Positions 51,165 through 60,422 of a DNA stretch of 64,000 nt are shown here, one piece after another (position 1 is the first letter of the stretch; each line of letters begins with the position of its first letter). The notes under the pieces are model-generated. The model did not search any database and was not told where the DNA came from. It was given only the letters and a program-made list of their open reading frames with translations. The DNA is taken from NCBI GenBank assembly GCA_021816845.1, contig JAKAWT010000002.1, forward strand, positions 1 to 64,000, in the 5' to 3' direction. Position numbers and translations under genes: made by a program. The stretch comes from a bacterium. Lineage in GTDB: Bacteria; Patescibacteria; Dojkabacteria; JAKAPS01; JAJZLI01.

Positions 51165-51722
51165 ATGGTACTATCTGATGGAGATATATTGAAAGAAATA
51201 AAAAAAGGAGAGTTGAAGATAAAACCATTTAAAAAGGATTCAATACAACCTTCATCTTATGATTTACATATTTCATCTAAATTTTTAATTTTTAAGAACA
51301 GTAAAATACCATACATTGATGTAAAGGAAGATATGGATAATACTGAACTTGTAGATGTTAAAGGTAAAGGTTTTTTTTTCCTCCATCCTGGTGAATTTGT
51401 ACTATCTTCTACTTTAGAGTATATAAGTAATCCAGATTATTTGGTGGCTAGGATTGAGGGTAAATCATCATTAGGAAGGATTGGACTTATTATACACGCA
51501 ACAGCAGGATTTGTTGATCCAGGATTCAGAGGAACGTTAACTCTAGAAATGACAAATTTAATCAACACACCTATAAAAATATATGTTGGAATGAAAATAG
51601 CTCAATTAGCATTTTTTACTATGACTTCCCCTTCCAAAAAATCCTATGGAGAGTATAATAATAAATATAACAATCAAAAAGATCCAACAAAAAGCCATTA
51701 TTTTAAAAATTTTAGTAAATAA
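51165..51722 (+). CDS. dcd: dCTP deaminase (possibly with dUTPase activity)
   Basis: The 185-aa trimeric dUTPase-fold enzyme starts MVLSDGDILKEIKKG. It contains IQPSSYDLHI, the active-site loop RIEGKSSLGRIGL and HATAGFVDPGFRGTLTLEMTN, which holds the catalytic Glu in the LEM segment. These features fit Dcd or the bifunctional dCTP deaminase/dUTPase; the sequence alone does not separate them. AAAGGAGG lies 11 nt before the ATG. The next gene follows by 8 nt. Confidence 0.88.
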   Translation: MVLSDGDILKEIKKGELKIKPFKKDSIQPSSYDLHISSKFLIFKNSKIPYIDVKEDMDNTELVDVKGKGFFFLHPGEFVLSSTLEYISNPDYLVARIEGKSSLGRIGLIIHATAGFVDPGFRGTLTLEMTNLINTPIKIYVGMKIAQLAFFTMTSPSKKSYGEYNNKYNNQKDPTKSHYFKNFSK

Positions 51723-51730
51723 TAAATAAA

Positions 51731-52960
51731 GTGAAGGATAAAGAAGTAGAAGGCCTTATTCTTAAGGAGGGTAAAAGACAAGATAGTGTTATAGAGCTTA
51801 TTGCTTCTGAGAATTATGTATCTAAAGATGTCATGGAGGCACAAGGTTCAATACTGACCAATAAATACGCTGAAGGGTATCCTGGTTCTAGATATTATGG
51901 TGGTTGTTCAATTGTAGATGAAATAGAAAATATAGCAATTTCCAGGGCCAAAGACCTATTTAAAGTATCGTTTGTTAATGTTCAACCAAATAGTGGATCA
52001 GGAGCAAATCTAGCGGCATATTTTGCTCTTTTAAAGCCTAAAGATAAAATACTAGGTATGAGACTTAAAGATGGAGGTCATCTTACACACGGATCTCCCG
52101 TAAATTTTTCAGGAAAACTTTTTAATTTCTCTTTTTATGGGGTTGCATCTTCTGGTTATATAGATTATGATGCAATCTTAAGGATAGCCCAAGATATTAA
52201 ACCTAAAATGATTGTATGTGGAGCATCTGCATACTCGAGGGCTATAGATTTTGCAAAATTTAGGGATATAGCAAATAGTGTTAATGCATATCTTTTTGCT
52301 GATATATCACATATTGCAGGTTTGGTTGTGACAGGTTTACATCAGTCACCTGTAGATTACGCTGATATTATATCTACTACTACACATAAAACCTTGCGTG
52401 GACCTAGAAGTGCCATTTTAATGACTAACAAAGAATCCATATTTAATCTACTTCAAAAATCTGTTTTTCCTGGATTTGGAGGAGGACCAATGATTCATAC
52501 TATTGCTGCTAAAGCAGTTGCATTTAGAGAAGCATCTCTACCATCATTTTTAAAATATCAAGAACAAGTACTTTTAAATTCCAAATATCTTGTAAATGCA
52601 ATGTTAAATAGAGGATTTAAAATAGTTTCAGATGGTACAGATAATCATATGTTTATAGTAGATCTCTCTAATTTTAATATTACAGGTAATGAAGTTCAAG
52701 ATTTGTTAGATTCAGTCAACATTGCTGTTTCTAAATCTACTATACCAATGGACAGTAAAGGACCAAATATTGCAAGTGGTATAAGAATAGGCACTCCTGC
52801 TATAACATCGCGTTCTATGAGAGAAAGAGAAATGGAAAAAATAGCTGATTTCATTAATGAATCAATAAGAAATAGAGAGGATATAAAAACACTCGGTAAA
52901 ATAAAGGATAGTGTTATAAAATTAACTAATGAATTCCCAATATTAGATCACTATGAATAA
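51731..52960 (+). CDS. glyA: Serine hydroxymethyltransferase
   Basis: The 409-aa PLP enzyme interconverts serine and glycine, loading tetrahydrofolate with one carbon. The PLP lysine lies in STTTHKTLRGPRSA (about residue 226). LIASENYVSKDVMEAQGS, KYAEGYPGSRYYGG and GFGGGPMIHTIAAKAVA are also conserved. The start is a GTG at 51731. It overlaps folD by 8 nt, matching the next folate step. Confidence 0.96.
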   Translation: MKDKEVEGLILKEGKRQDSVIELIASENYVSKDVMEAQGSILTNKYAEGYPGSRYYGGCSIVDEIENIAISRAKDLFKVSFVNVQPNSGSGANLAAYFALLKPKDKILGMRLKDGGHLTHGSPVNFSGKLFNFSFYGVASSGYIDYDAILRIAQDIKPKMIVCGASAYSRAIDFAKFRDIANSVNAYLFADISHIAGLVVTGLHQSPVDYADIISTTTHKTLRGPRSAILMTNKESIFNLLQKSVFPGFGGGPMIHTIAAKAVAFREASLPSFLKYQEQVLLNSKYLVNAMLNRGFKIVSDGTDNHMFIVDLSNFNITGNEVQDLLDSVNIAVSKSTIPMDSKGPNIASGIRIGTPAITSRSMREREMEKIADFINESIRNREDIKTLGKIKDSVIKLTNEFPILDHYE

Positions 52961-53768
52961 TAAAATCTTTGATGGAAAAGTTGAATCTTTAAGTATAAAA
53001 GAAGAAATAAGAGGTTATATTAATAGTAATAATATATCTCCTACACTGGGGATAATACAGGTTGGAGATGATAAGCTATCAAATATATTTATTAGAGAGA
53101 AAATAAAATTTGCACAAGATGTTGGTGTAAAAATTGTTTATCATAAATTTGAAAAAGGTTACAATAAACTTTTAGACGCAATTAATCAGTTTAATAATGA
53201 TATTAAGATAGATGCATTCATAGTACAATTACCATTAGTAGGACTAAGTGACAATACTGTTCTTGATAATATATCTCCAAACAAAGACATAGACTGTTTA
53301 ACATCAATAAATTATAATAAACTTATACTTGGTGAATCCCTATTCTACCCAGGTGTTTATTCTGCATTTTTATACATTTTTAAAAAATGTAAATTACCAA
53401 AATCATCACATATTTTAGTCATAGGTTCAGGATTTGTGGGTTTACCTATTTCTAATTATTTAGTACGTAATAAATATAATGTTACAGTACTTGATAGATA
53501 TGCCAAACAAAATGATATATCCAAATTTTCAAAATTATCGGATATGATAGTATTTACAGCTGGGGTATCAAATGTAATTAGAAAAGATGATGTAAAAGAA
53601 GGATCTTTCCTTATAAACATAGGTCAAAGTGCAAATTTCGATGGAAGTATATCTGGAGGTATTGATAATAACGCAATATCTAAATCTCGCTTTTTTGTCC
53701 CATCCAAAGGAGGGATAGGCCCTTTAACAGTTGCAATGTTATTCAAAAATTTATGTAATATTTTTTAG
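52953..53768 (+). CDS. folD: Methylenetetrahydrofolate dehydrogenase/cyclohydrolase, divergent
   Basis: The 271-aa bifunctional enzyme oxidises methylene-THF. The catalytic Lys lies in SNIFIREKIKFAQDVGV, the second substrate motif in SPNKDIDCLT, and the C-terminal VPSKGGIGPLTVAML matches the family's PGGVGPMTxAML. The NADP loop, usually GRSxxVGxP, reads GSGFVGLP, one residue shorter and without the Arg. The usual Tyr of the SxxYxxxK segment is Phe. Cofactor preference or activity may be altered. It follows glyA in the operon. The 3' end overlaps convergent murG by 18 nt. Confidence 0.85.
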   Translation: MNNKIFDGKVESLSIKEEIRGYINSNNISPTLGIIQVGDDKLSNIFIREKIKFAQDVGVKIVYHKFEKGYNKLLDAINQFNNDIKIDAFIVQLPLVGLSDNTVLDNISPNKDIDCLTSINYNKLILGESLFYPGVYSAFLYIFKKCKLPKSSHILVIGSGFVGLPISNYLVRNKYNVTVLDRYAKQNDISKFSKLSDMIVFTAGVSNVIRKDDVKEGSFLINIGQSANFDGSISGGIDNNAISKSRFFVPSKGGIGPLTVAMLFKNLCNIF

Positions 53769-54869
53769 AATTGTCTGTATTATTATTTTACTTGCATTTT
53801 TTGGTAAATCTATTTTTTTTGTATTTTCCCTCTCCTGTAATTTTTTAAGCTCTACATTTAGTGTACTAAAAGATAATAATGATTCACTTATTATAGATAT
53901 AGTATCAGAATATTTTCTTGCTATTTTTGCATTTTCATATTGCTCTCCAAAAGAACTTGACGTTATAGGTATTAATATGGCTTTTTTATTAAGGACTAAT
54001 ATCTCGTAAACAGTATTAGCCCCTGCTCTACTGACTATTATGTCAGCCTTTTTAAAGACCTCTCCTATTTCATCGCCCCATATACCACGGCGTATTATAT
54101 ATCTTGCTTTTAAAATCGCAGGTAGAGTCTCTCTTAAAATCGTAGCTTTTTTGTAGTCATCAAATATTGTGTTAGATCCAGTTTGGTGAATTATATTATA
54201 TTGTTTTGATAACTTTTTTATATTTTTAAATACTATTTGGTTTATGATATGCGATCCTTGATTCCCACCTGTTATATATAACACAGGGAGATTTTTATTG
54301 AATTTAAAATTGTCAGTTTTAGATTTAAATATCTCTTCTCTTAAAATATTCCCCGTAAATATTATATTCTTATCTCTAATGCTTATTTTTTTAAAATATT
54401 TTTCTGTATCTTTCCAAGTTGTAAATATTGTATTTGAAAAAATTGAAGTTATCCTCGATGCCAAACCTGGGATTGAAGCTTGTTCATGGGTAAATACTTT
54501 TATCCTGAAAATACCACCCCAGAAAACTATTGGTACAGATACATATGATCCAAAGGAAATTATCATTTCTGGCCTATATTTCACTATATAATATAATGCT
54601 TGAAAAAAACCTATTGGAATTTTCAAAAATGATATTATCCCTTTCACTGATAAAAACCTATATAACTTTCCAGTATTTAATGGCAAGAATTTTATATTAT
54701 TTTTTTGTGCAAATTGATATTCTTGAGACAGTGATTTATCAAATAATATTGTGTGTTTAATACCTACAAAGAATATATCCAGATTTTTTTTATTTTTGAT
54801 ACCATCATATATAGCTTGGGCTGGTGTTAAATGTCCTCCTATTAAAAAGATGGTATTTTTTCTTCTCAT
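53751..54869 (-). CDS. murG: MurG, UDP-GlcNAc transferase for lipid II
   Basis: The 372-aa GT28 enzyme has the Gly-rich N-terminal loop IGGHLTPAQAIYDG (usually GGTGGHVxP), VISFGSYVSVPIVFWG, FTHEQASIPGLASRI, and the C-terminal donor site TGGNQGSHIINQIV and SRAGANTVYEILVL. It adds GlcNAc to lipid I at the membrane's inner face. It is the last gene of ileS-rodA-ftsW-murG, with a 4-nt overlap with ftsW. The first glycine loop is shortened. Confidence 0.9.
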   Translation of the reverse strand: MRRKNTIFLIGGHLTPAQAIYDGIKNKKNLDIFFVGIKHTILFDKSLSQEYQFAQKNNIKFLPLNTGKLYRFLSVKGIISFLKIPIGFFQALYYIVKYRPEMIISFGSYVSVPIVFWGGIFRIKVFTHEQASIPGLASRITSIFSNTIFTTWKDTEKYFKKISIRDKNIIFTGNILREEIFKSKTDNFKFNKNLPVLYITGGNQGSHIINQIVFKNIKKLSKQYNIIHQTGSNTIFDDYKKATILRETLPAILKARYIIRRGIWGDEIGEVFKKADIIVSRAGANTVYEILVLNKKAILIPITSSSFGEQYENAKIARKYSDTISIISESLLSFSTLNVELKKLQERENTKKIDLPKNASKIIIQTILKNIT

Positions 54870-55990
54870 GTTTTTTTATTTATATTTAGTACAAAGCCTA
54901 TTGCTGTTAATAGTATTATAACAGATGATCCCCCATATGAAATCAAAGGCAATGGTATACCTGTTAATGGGATTATCCCAATATTAGCAGCTATGTTCAG
55001 CATCGCCTGAGCTCCTATCCAGATACCAATGCCTGCAGCCATAAATTTACCAAATGAACTTCCAGATCTTATAGCTACCTTGAATATGAGATAAACAAGG
55101 TATAGGTATAGCACGATTAAAAGGATACTCCCGATTAACCCCATCTCTTCAGCAAGTACAGCAAAAATTGAATCAGTAATCGATGTTGTGCCAACTAGAT
55201 ATTGATTTTTCTGTACAGATTGTGTGAATCCAACGCCCAATAATCCGCCAGATCCTATAGCTATCATTATTTGATGCACTTGATATCCAGCACCCTGCAG
55301 GAAATTATTTGATTTTGATGAACTCAGGTAAGTTAGAAGCCTTTGTACTCTGTATGGTTCTATAACAATTGCTAAAACTCCAGCAAGTATAAAAGTGAAA
55401 AAAGATATTAATAAGTTAAGTTTAAGATATTTTGAACTGTCACCTAAAATCAACATGAATAATGCTATTAATATTATTATTATTGTTGTCCCTAAATCTT
55501 TTTCAAGTACAATTAATCCTGCTATAAATGCAGTAATTGCTAGAAATGGCAATAATAATTTTTTCAAATCATCACTAAATGTTTTTATACTATCTATGAT
55601 CTTTTGTCTTTTTACAAACCATGCAGATATGTATGTTATAAAAGCAAATTTAGCAAATTCTGAGGGTTGAAAATTAGCAAAATTTAGTAAATTTATCCAT
55701 CTAGCAGATCCATTAATTTTTCTCGATAGTACTATAACAACAATTAGTAAGAATATAGCTAATATCATGAGTAAAAATGAATATTTTTGAAATAGTTTGT
55801 AGTTGACTTTATATATTATAAAACCAGTTATAGCACCAATAATCATCCATAAGCTTTGTAGCAATATATAATGATATCTTCCAGCATATAACCCTAATGA
55901 TCCATCAAACACCATAACTATGCCTATTATTGATATAATAATTGTTACTATGATGATTCTTTTTTGGAGATAATCTCTACTTACTTCCAT
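54866..55990 (-). CDS. ftsW: SEDS glycosyltransferase FtsW-like
   Basis: The 374-aa protein has ten predicted membrane helices and the SEDS motifs SARWINLLNFANFQPSEFAKFAF, LEKDLGTTIIIILIA and PLTGIPLPLISYGGSS. Its DSIFAVLAEEMGLIGS segment and its position next to murG fit FtsW, the lipid II polymerase of the divisome. The assignment relative to RodA rests on these features and could be reversed. It follows rodA by 71 nt. Confidence 0.85.
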   Translation of the reverse strand: MEVSRDYLQKRIIIVTIIISIIGIVMVFDGSLGLYAGRYHYILLQSLWMIIGAITGFIIYKVNYKLFQKYSFLLMILAIFLLIVVIVLSRKINGSARWINLLNFANFQPSEFAKFAFITYISAWFVKRQKIIDSIKTFSDDLKKLLLPFLAITAFIAGLIVLEKDLGTTIIIILIALFMLILGDSSKYLKLNLLISFFTFILAGVLAIVIEPYRVQRLLTYLSSSKSNNFLQGAGYQVHQIMIAIGSGGLLGVGFTQSVQKNQYLVGTTSITDSIFAVLAEEMGLIGSILLIVLYLYLVYLIFKVAIRSGSSFGKFMAAGIGIWIGAQAMLNIAANIGIIPLTGIPLPLISYGGSSVIILLTAIGFVLNINKKT

Positions 55991-56061
55991 ACAATTTTTA
56001 TATCATAGTACAAAGTAATAACTCAAATTATTTAATTCCCTTGATATCCTGATTCAATAAT

Positions 56062-57342
56062 CTAGATCCTATTTTTGGTATGAATATTTTGTACTATACC
56101 TAGAGATATCAATATTGTTATTAAAGAAGATCCCCCATAAGATACTAATGGTAATGGAATACCTGTGACAGGTACAAAACCAATAGACATACCTATATTT
56201 ATTACAAATTGGAAAAATATCATTGTTATAATTCCGAAAACCAAAAGGAATGCAAATTTATTCTCAGTATTCTTTAAAATAAATAATAGTCTTGAAAATA
56301 ATACGATGTATAAGAACATAAAGACTATATCACCTATAAATCCAAAGTCTTCTATAAATGTAGAATATATAAAATCAGTAGTGTCTTCAGGTAAAAAATT
56401 TAAACTTGACTGCGTTCCTTTACCGTACCCTTCTCCCCATAACCCTCCAGATCCAATAGCAATTTTTGATTGCGTTGTCTGAAAATTTAGTGAGTTTGAA
56501 TAATTATTTGAGGATGAAGATAGAAATCCAACGATTCTTTGTTTTTGATAATTTTTCATTAAATGATCCCACACAACAAATTTGAATGTAGATCCAAATA
56601 AAATCCCAAAGAGAACTATGCCCAAGAATAAATAGGAATACATCTTCTTTCTAGATAGTTTATATAATATTGTCTCTAAAGCTAAAAAAATTAAAAATAA
56701 GGCAATATTTATTTTAAAAAATATCAGGTTCAAGTTAGCTGAAAGAAAATTTATACCTATAAATACTGTTATGAAAAGAGATGAAACTATGAATGTTAGG
56801 AATATTATTATTAATTTTATTTGATCATAATATGCGGCAAAAACAATAGCAGCCCAAATCACTACAATAACTATAGACGTACCTAAAGCTGGTTGTTTAA
56901 ATACAAGTGCAACTATAGGAAGGATTATTAAAAATCCTAAAAGTATTTTTTTAATTATTTTCTCCCCTTTTTGGAAAATAGTAAAAAAAGATGCAGTAAT
57001 AATGATAATGACTATTTTTGCGAACTCTGCAGGTTGTATATCTATACCTCCAATCGTGAACCATCTGTGTGTATTATTTAATTTTATATTCAATATGTAT
57101 ATGAGTATAAGGAGGATAAAAACAGCAGTATATGCTATCATCTGAAGGGATTTATATTTATAGATATTATAGTCAATTCCTATTAGAAAAAAATAAATAA
57201 TTAATCCTAATATCATAAATATAGTTTGTCTTTCTGCTATATAAGAATTATTGGTTGAAGATATAGTAACAATTCCTATTACCATCAATAGGATAATTGT
57301 TATAGTAAGAATGAAATCTTGTTTAATGAATGCTTTAAACAT
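56062..57342 (-). CDS. rodA: SEDS glycosyltransferase RodA-like
   Basis: The 426-aa protein has about eleven membrane helices with HRWFTIGGIDIQPAEFAKI, KQPALGTSIVIVVIW, LPEDTTDFIYSTFIEDFGFIGD and PVTGIPLPLVSYGGSS. The FLPExxTDFIF-type motif is typical of RodA, the elongation peptidoglycan polymerase. It is longer than average because of a hydrophobic insertion around residues 180-245. Its start overlaps the ileS stop by 8 nt. Confidence 0.87.
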   Translation of the reverse strand: MFKAFIKQDFILTITIILLMVIGIVTISSTNNSYIAERQTIFMILGLIIYFFLIGIDYNIYKYKSLQMIAYTAVFILLILIYILNIKLNNTHRWFTIGGIDIQPAEFAKIVIIIITASFFTIFQKGEKIIKKILLGFLIILPIVALVFKQPALGTSIVIVVIWAAIVFAAYYDQIKLIIIFLTFIVSSLFITVFIGINFLSANLNLIFFKINIALFLIFLALETILYKLSRKKMYSYLFLGIVLFGILFGSTFKFVVWDHLMKNYQKQRIVGFLSSSSNNYSNSLNFQTTQSKIAIGSGGLWGEGYGKGTQSSLNFLPEDTTDFIYSTFIEDFGFIGDIVFMFLYIVLFSRLLFILKNTENKFAFLLVFGIITMIFFQFVINIGMSIGFVPVTGIPLPLVSYGGSSLITILISLGIVQNIHTKNRI

Positions 57343-60256
57343 CTATTTTTACATAAAGGATTTTACTATCTATTTTAATAGCCGTACCAAAATTCCCCTC
57401 TTGGTTTGTATCTTTAGGTTTTGTATCAATAGTTAGCTTTTTTGATTTTATAGATTTTTTTATACTCTCTTTGAATTTTTTCAATACTTCTAATATATCA
57501 TTGTCAGAAGATACTATCGTTATATTGATCTCATCTTTCATATTTAAATGCATATTAGATCTTAAATTTTGTATCTCACGTATAATCTCTTTAGATATAC
57601 CCTCTTTTATTATTTCTTTGTCAAGTTTTGTGTTAATTCCTACAGATCCAAATTTATTTTGTTTACTTTTAAAATTTTTCATATCTTTAAAAAGTAAATT
57701 TTTAGTGTTTATCTCATCCTTTATTAATTCTAGAATCTTAATATTGGTGGAATCTTTGTCATTTTCTAAACCACTATACACGATATATGCCTCATTAATT
57801 GGTTGTTTTAATTTTATTGAATTTTCTACCCTTATACTTTGGAGTTGAGATATAGCATTTCTCGCAAGATCCATTTTTAAATTGAGCTCTTTATTAATTA
57901 ATTTTGTATTAATTTCTGGGTAATTTTCAAGGTGTACACTGTCTAATGGACCTTTAAGTGATTGATAGATAAATTCAGATAGAAAAGGTAATATAGGTGC
58001 AGTTATAATAGAAAATTGCAATAAAGTATAATATAGAATATTTAAAGCCTCTTTGTCTCCATTAACAAATCTATCTCTTGATCTACGTATATACCATGTT
58101 GATAAATCTTCTATAAATGGATGGATAGATAAAGCTGCATCCATAAGATTATATCTTTCAATATTACCTGATATATCAGATTTTAACATTTCAACTCTTG
58201 ATATCATCCATGAATCAAGAACATTATTGGAATTTATTAGTTTAGTTGGAGTGAAATCAAAAGTATTAGCATATATAGTAAAGTATTTTAAAGAATTGTA
58301 TATTGTTAAAAATATATCTTTTATAATGTCAGATACACCTTGATCTTTGAAATTTAAGTCTTCTCCATTAACTAATGGTGACTTTATAAGATACAATCTT
58401 AAGGCTTCAGCTCCAAACTTATCTATAAGCAACATTGGATCTGTATAGTTTTTTTTAGATTTCGACATTTTTTGTCCTCCACCAGCTTGTACAAGACCTG
58501 TAGTTATAACATTTTTGAAAGCAGCAGAATCCATTAAAGCTGTAGAAATTGTATGCAGTGAATAAAACCACCCACGTGTTTGATCTATAGCTTCAGCAAT
58601 AAAATCTGCAGGAAAAGTCTTGTTGAATCTATCTTTGTTCTCAAATGGGTAATGCTTCTGTGCATATGGCATAGATCCAGATTCAAACCAACAATCTAAT
58701 ACTTCTGGTATTCTTTTTAACTTACCGGTCTTACATTCTGTACAATCAAATTCTATATCATCTATGAAGTGTCTATGTATATCAGGTATAGTACGATTTG
58801 ATAAATCCTCAAGTTCTTTAATTGATCCTAATACTATTAAATTGGAACATTTATCACATTTAAAAACAGGTAGAGGTGTTCCCCAATATCTATTTCTTGA
58901 TATACACCAATCTGGAGCATTTTTAAGTCCTTCTTGAAATCTACCATGCTTTATATGTTTAGGATTCCAATTTATAGTCTCATTATTTTTTAGAGAATCG
59001 TCCTTTATCTTTTGGACATTTAAAAACCAAGAGTTCATAGAGTAGTTTAATAATGGTGTATCACACCTCCAACAATGAGGGTAAGAATGTTCTATTTCTA
59101 TAGTCTTCAGAAGGTAATTGTTCAGAGAAAGAAATTCTATTATTCTTTGATTTAGATCTCTAGCTTCTTCCCCAGCCCATTCCATCATTGGGTATTCAGA
59201 GAATTTGCCTTCTATATTTACGTGATTTATATGAGGAGCCTTCAATTTTTGCCCTAATAACATATCTTCCTCTCCAAATGCAGGGGCTATATGTACTATA
59301 CCTGTTCCTTCATTATCTGTTACAAAATCAGCTTCCGCTATAAACCATCCATCTTTTTTAATTATTTTATCGTACTTCTCTACATTAAATATTGGATTAT
59401 ATCTTTTTCCAATTAAATCTTGTGCATTTATATTCCTTAAAATTTTATACTCCATACCTTCAAATACATACTCTACCCTACTTTCTGCAAGGATATATTT
59501 TTCATTATTACTTTCAACTTCAACATATTTGAAATCTCTATTTATTGCAAGTAAAGTATTTGCAGGAAGTGTCCATGGTGTGGTTGTCCATGCCAAGAGA
59601 TATTTGTTTTCATCCTCTAATTTGAATTTTACTATCACAGAGGAGTCTATGAGATCTTTATAACCCATCTGTACTTCTGTATTAGAAAGTGGTGTAGCAC
59701 ACCTTGGACATATATGAATGCTCTTATATCCCTCATATATAAGACCTTTATCATATATGGATTTAAATACGAACCATATGCTCTCCATATAATCTCGGTC
59801 CATTGTTTTATAATCATTCTCCATATCTACCCATCTACCCATTCTATTTGTTATTGCTTTCCACTCTTCAGCATACTTTAGGACTATTGCTCTACAAGAT
59901 TCATTGAAAATATCTATTCCTAGAGTTTCAATTTCTTTCTTATTTTTTATACCTTTTATTTTTTCAACTTCATATTCCACAGGTAGCCCATGGCAATCCC
60001 ACCCAAATCTTCGTTCAACATAATATCCTTTCATCGTGAAATACCTTGGTATTATATCCTTTATAGTCCCTTGTATTAAATGACCATGATGAGGAAGACC
60101 AGTAGCGAATGGGGGGCCATCGTAAAAAGAATATTCTGGATTTCCCTTCCTTTGTTCTAGGGATTTTTTAAATATATCTTTTGCTTTCCATATTTCAAGT
60201 ACATTCTCCTCTATTTTAGGGAAATCTGGTTTTGATTCTAATTCTCTGAATTTCAT
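57335..60256 (-). CDS. ileS: Isoleucyl-tRNA synthetase, eukaryote/archaea-like type
   Basis: The 973-aa class I synthetase has HIGH motif PPFATGLPHHGH, RFGWDCHGLPVEYEVEK, the CP1 editing region and KMSKS motif GQKMSKSKKN. The PPFATGLPHxGH form marks the type 2 enzymes shared with eukaryotes and some bacteria; this class is often insensitive to mupirocin. Two zinc clusters (CPRC, CDKC/CTEC) are visible. The C-terminal anticodon and extra domain follow. It opens the ileS-rodA-ftsW-murG run. Confidence 0.95.
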   Translation of the reverse strand: MKFRELESKPDFPKIEENVLEIWKAKDIFKKSLEQRKGNPEYSFYDGPPFATGLPHHGHLIQGTIKDIIPRYFTMKGYYVERRFGWDCHGLPVEYEVEKIKGIKNKKEIETLGIDIFNESCRAIVLKYAEEWKAITNRMGRWVDMENDYKTMDRDYMESIWFVFKSIYDKGLIYEGYKSIHICPRCATPLSNTEVQMGYKDLIDSSVIVKFKLEDENKYLLAWTTTPWTLPANTLLAINRDFKYVEVESNNEKYILAESRVEYVFEGMEYKILRNINAQDLIGKRYNPIFNVEKYDKIIKKDGWFIAEADFVTDNEGTGIVHIAPAFGEEDMLLGQKLKAPHINHVNIEGKFSEYPMMEWAGEEARDLNQRIIEFLSLNNYLLKTIEIEHSYPHCWRCDTPLLNYSMNSWFLNVQKIKDDSLKNNETINWNPKHIKHGRFQEGLKNAPDWCISRNRYWGTPLPVFKCDKCSNLIVLGSIKELEDLSNRTIPDIHRHFIDDIEFDCTECKTGKLKRIPEVLDCWFESGSMPYAQKHYPFENKDRFNKTFPADFIAEAIDQTRGWFYSLHTISTALMDSAAFKNVITTGLVQAGGGQKMSKSKKNYTDPMLLIDKFGAEALRLYLIKSPLVNGEDLNFKDQGVSDIIKDIFLTIYNSLKYFTIYANTFDFTPTKLINSNNVLDSWMISRVEMLKSDISGNIERYNLMDAALSIHPFIEDLSTWYIRRSRDRFVNGDKEALNILYYTLLQFSIITAPILPFLSEFIYQSLKGPLDSVHLENYPEINTKLINKELNLKMDLARNAISQLQSIRVENSIKLKQPINEAYIVYSGLENDKDSTNIKILELIKDEINTKNLLFKDMKNFKSKQNKFGSVGINTKLDKEIIKEGISKEIIREIQNLRSNMHLNMKDEINITIVSSDNDILEVLKKFKESIKKSIKSKKLTIDTKPKDTNQEGNFGTAIKIDSKILYVKIDV

Positions 60257-60422
60257 TGGATTTTAAATCTTTAATTCATCTTATATATTTTATAACGACC
60301 ATTTTACAATAAATATCACTACCTGTCCAATAGGATAAATCTATAGTATTTTGTAATTATCATTAAATTCTATATAATTATGCTATTATTTGACTACTTG
60401 GTTCTAATATCTCAATTTAAAT

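Noticed and set aside
60257..60422. T-box riboswitch upstream of ileS
   Set aside because: No TGGNACC-type antiterminator sequence or terminator hairpin is present in the 166-bp leader; only a plausible -35/-10 pair is seen.
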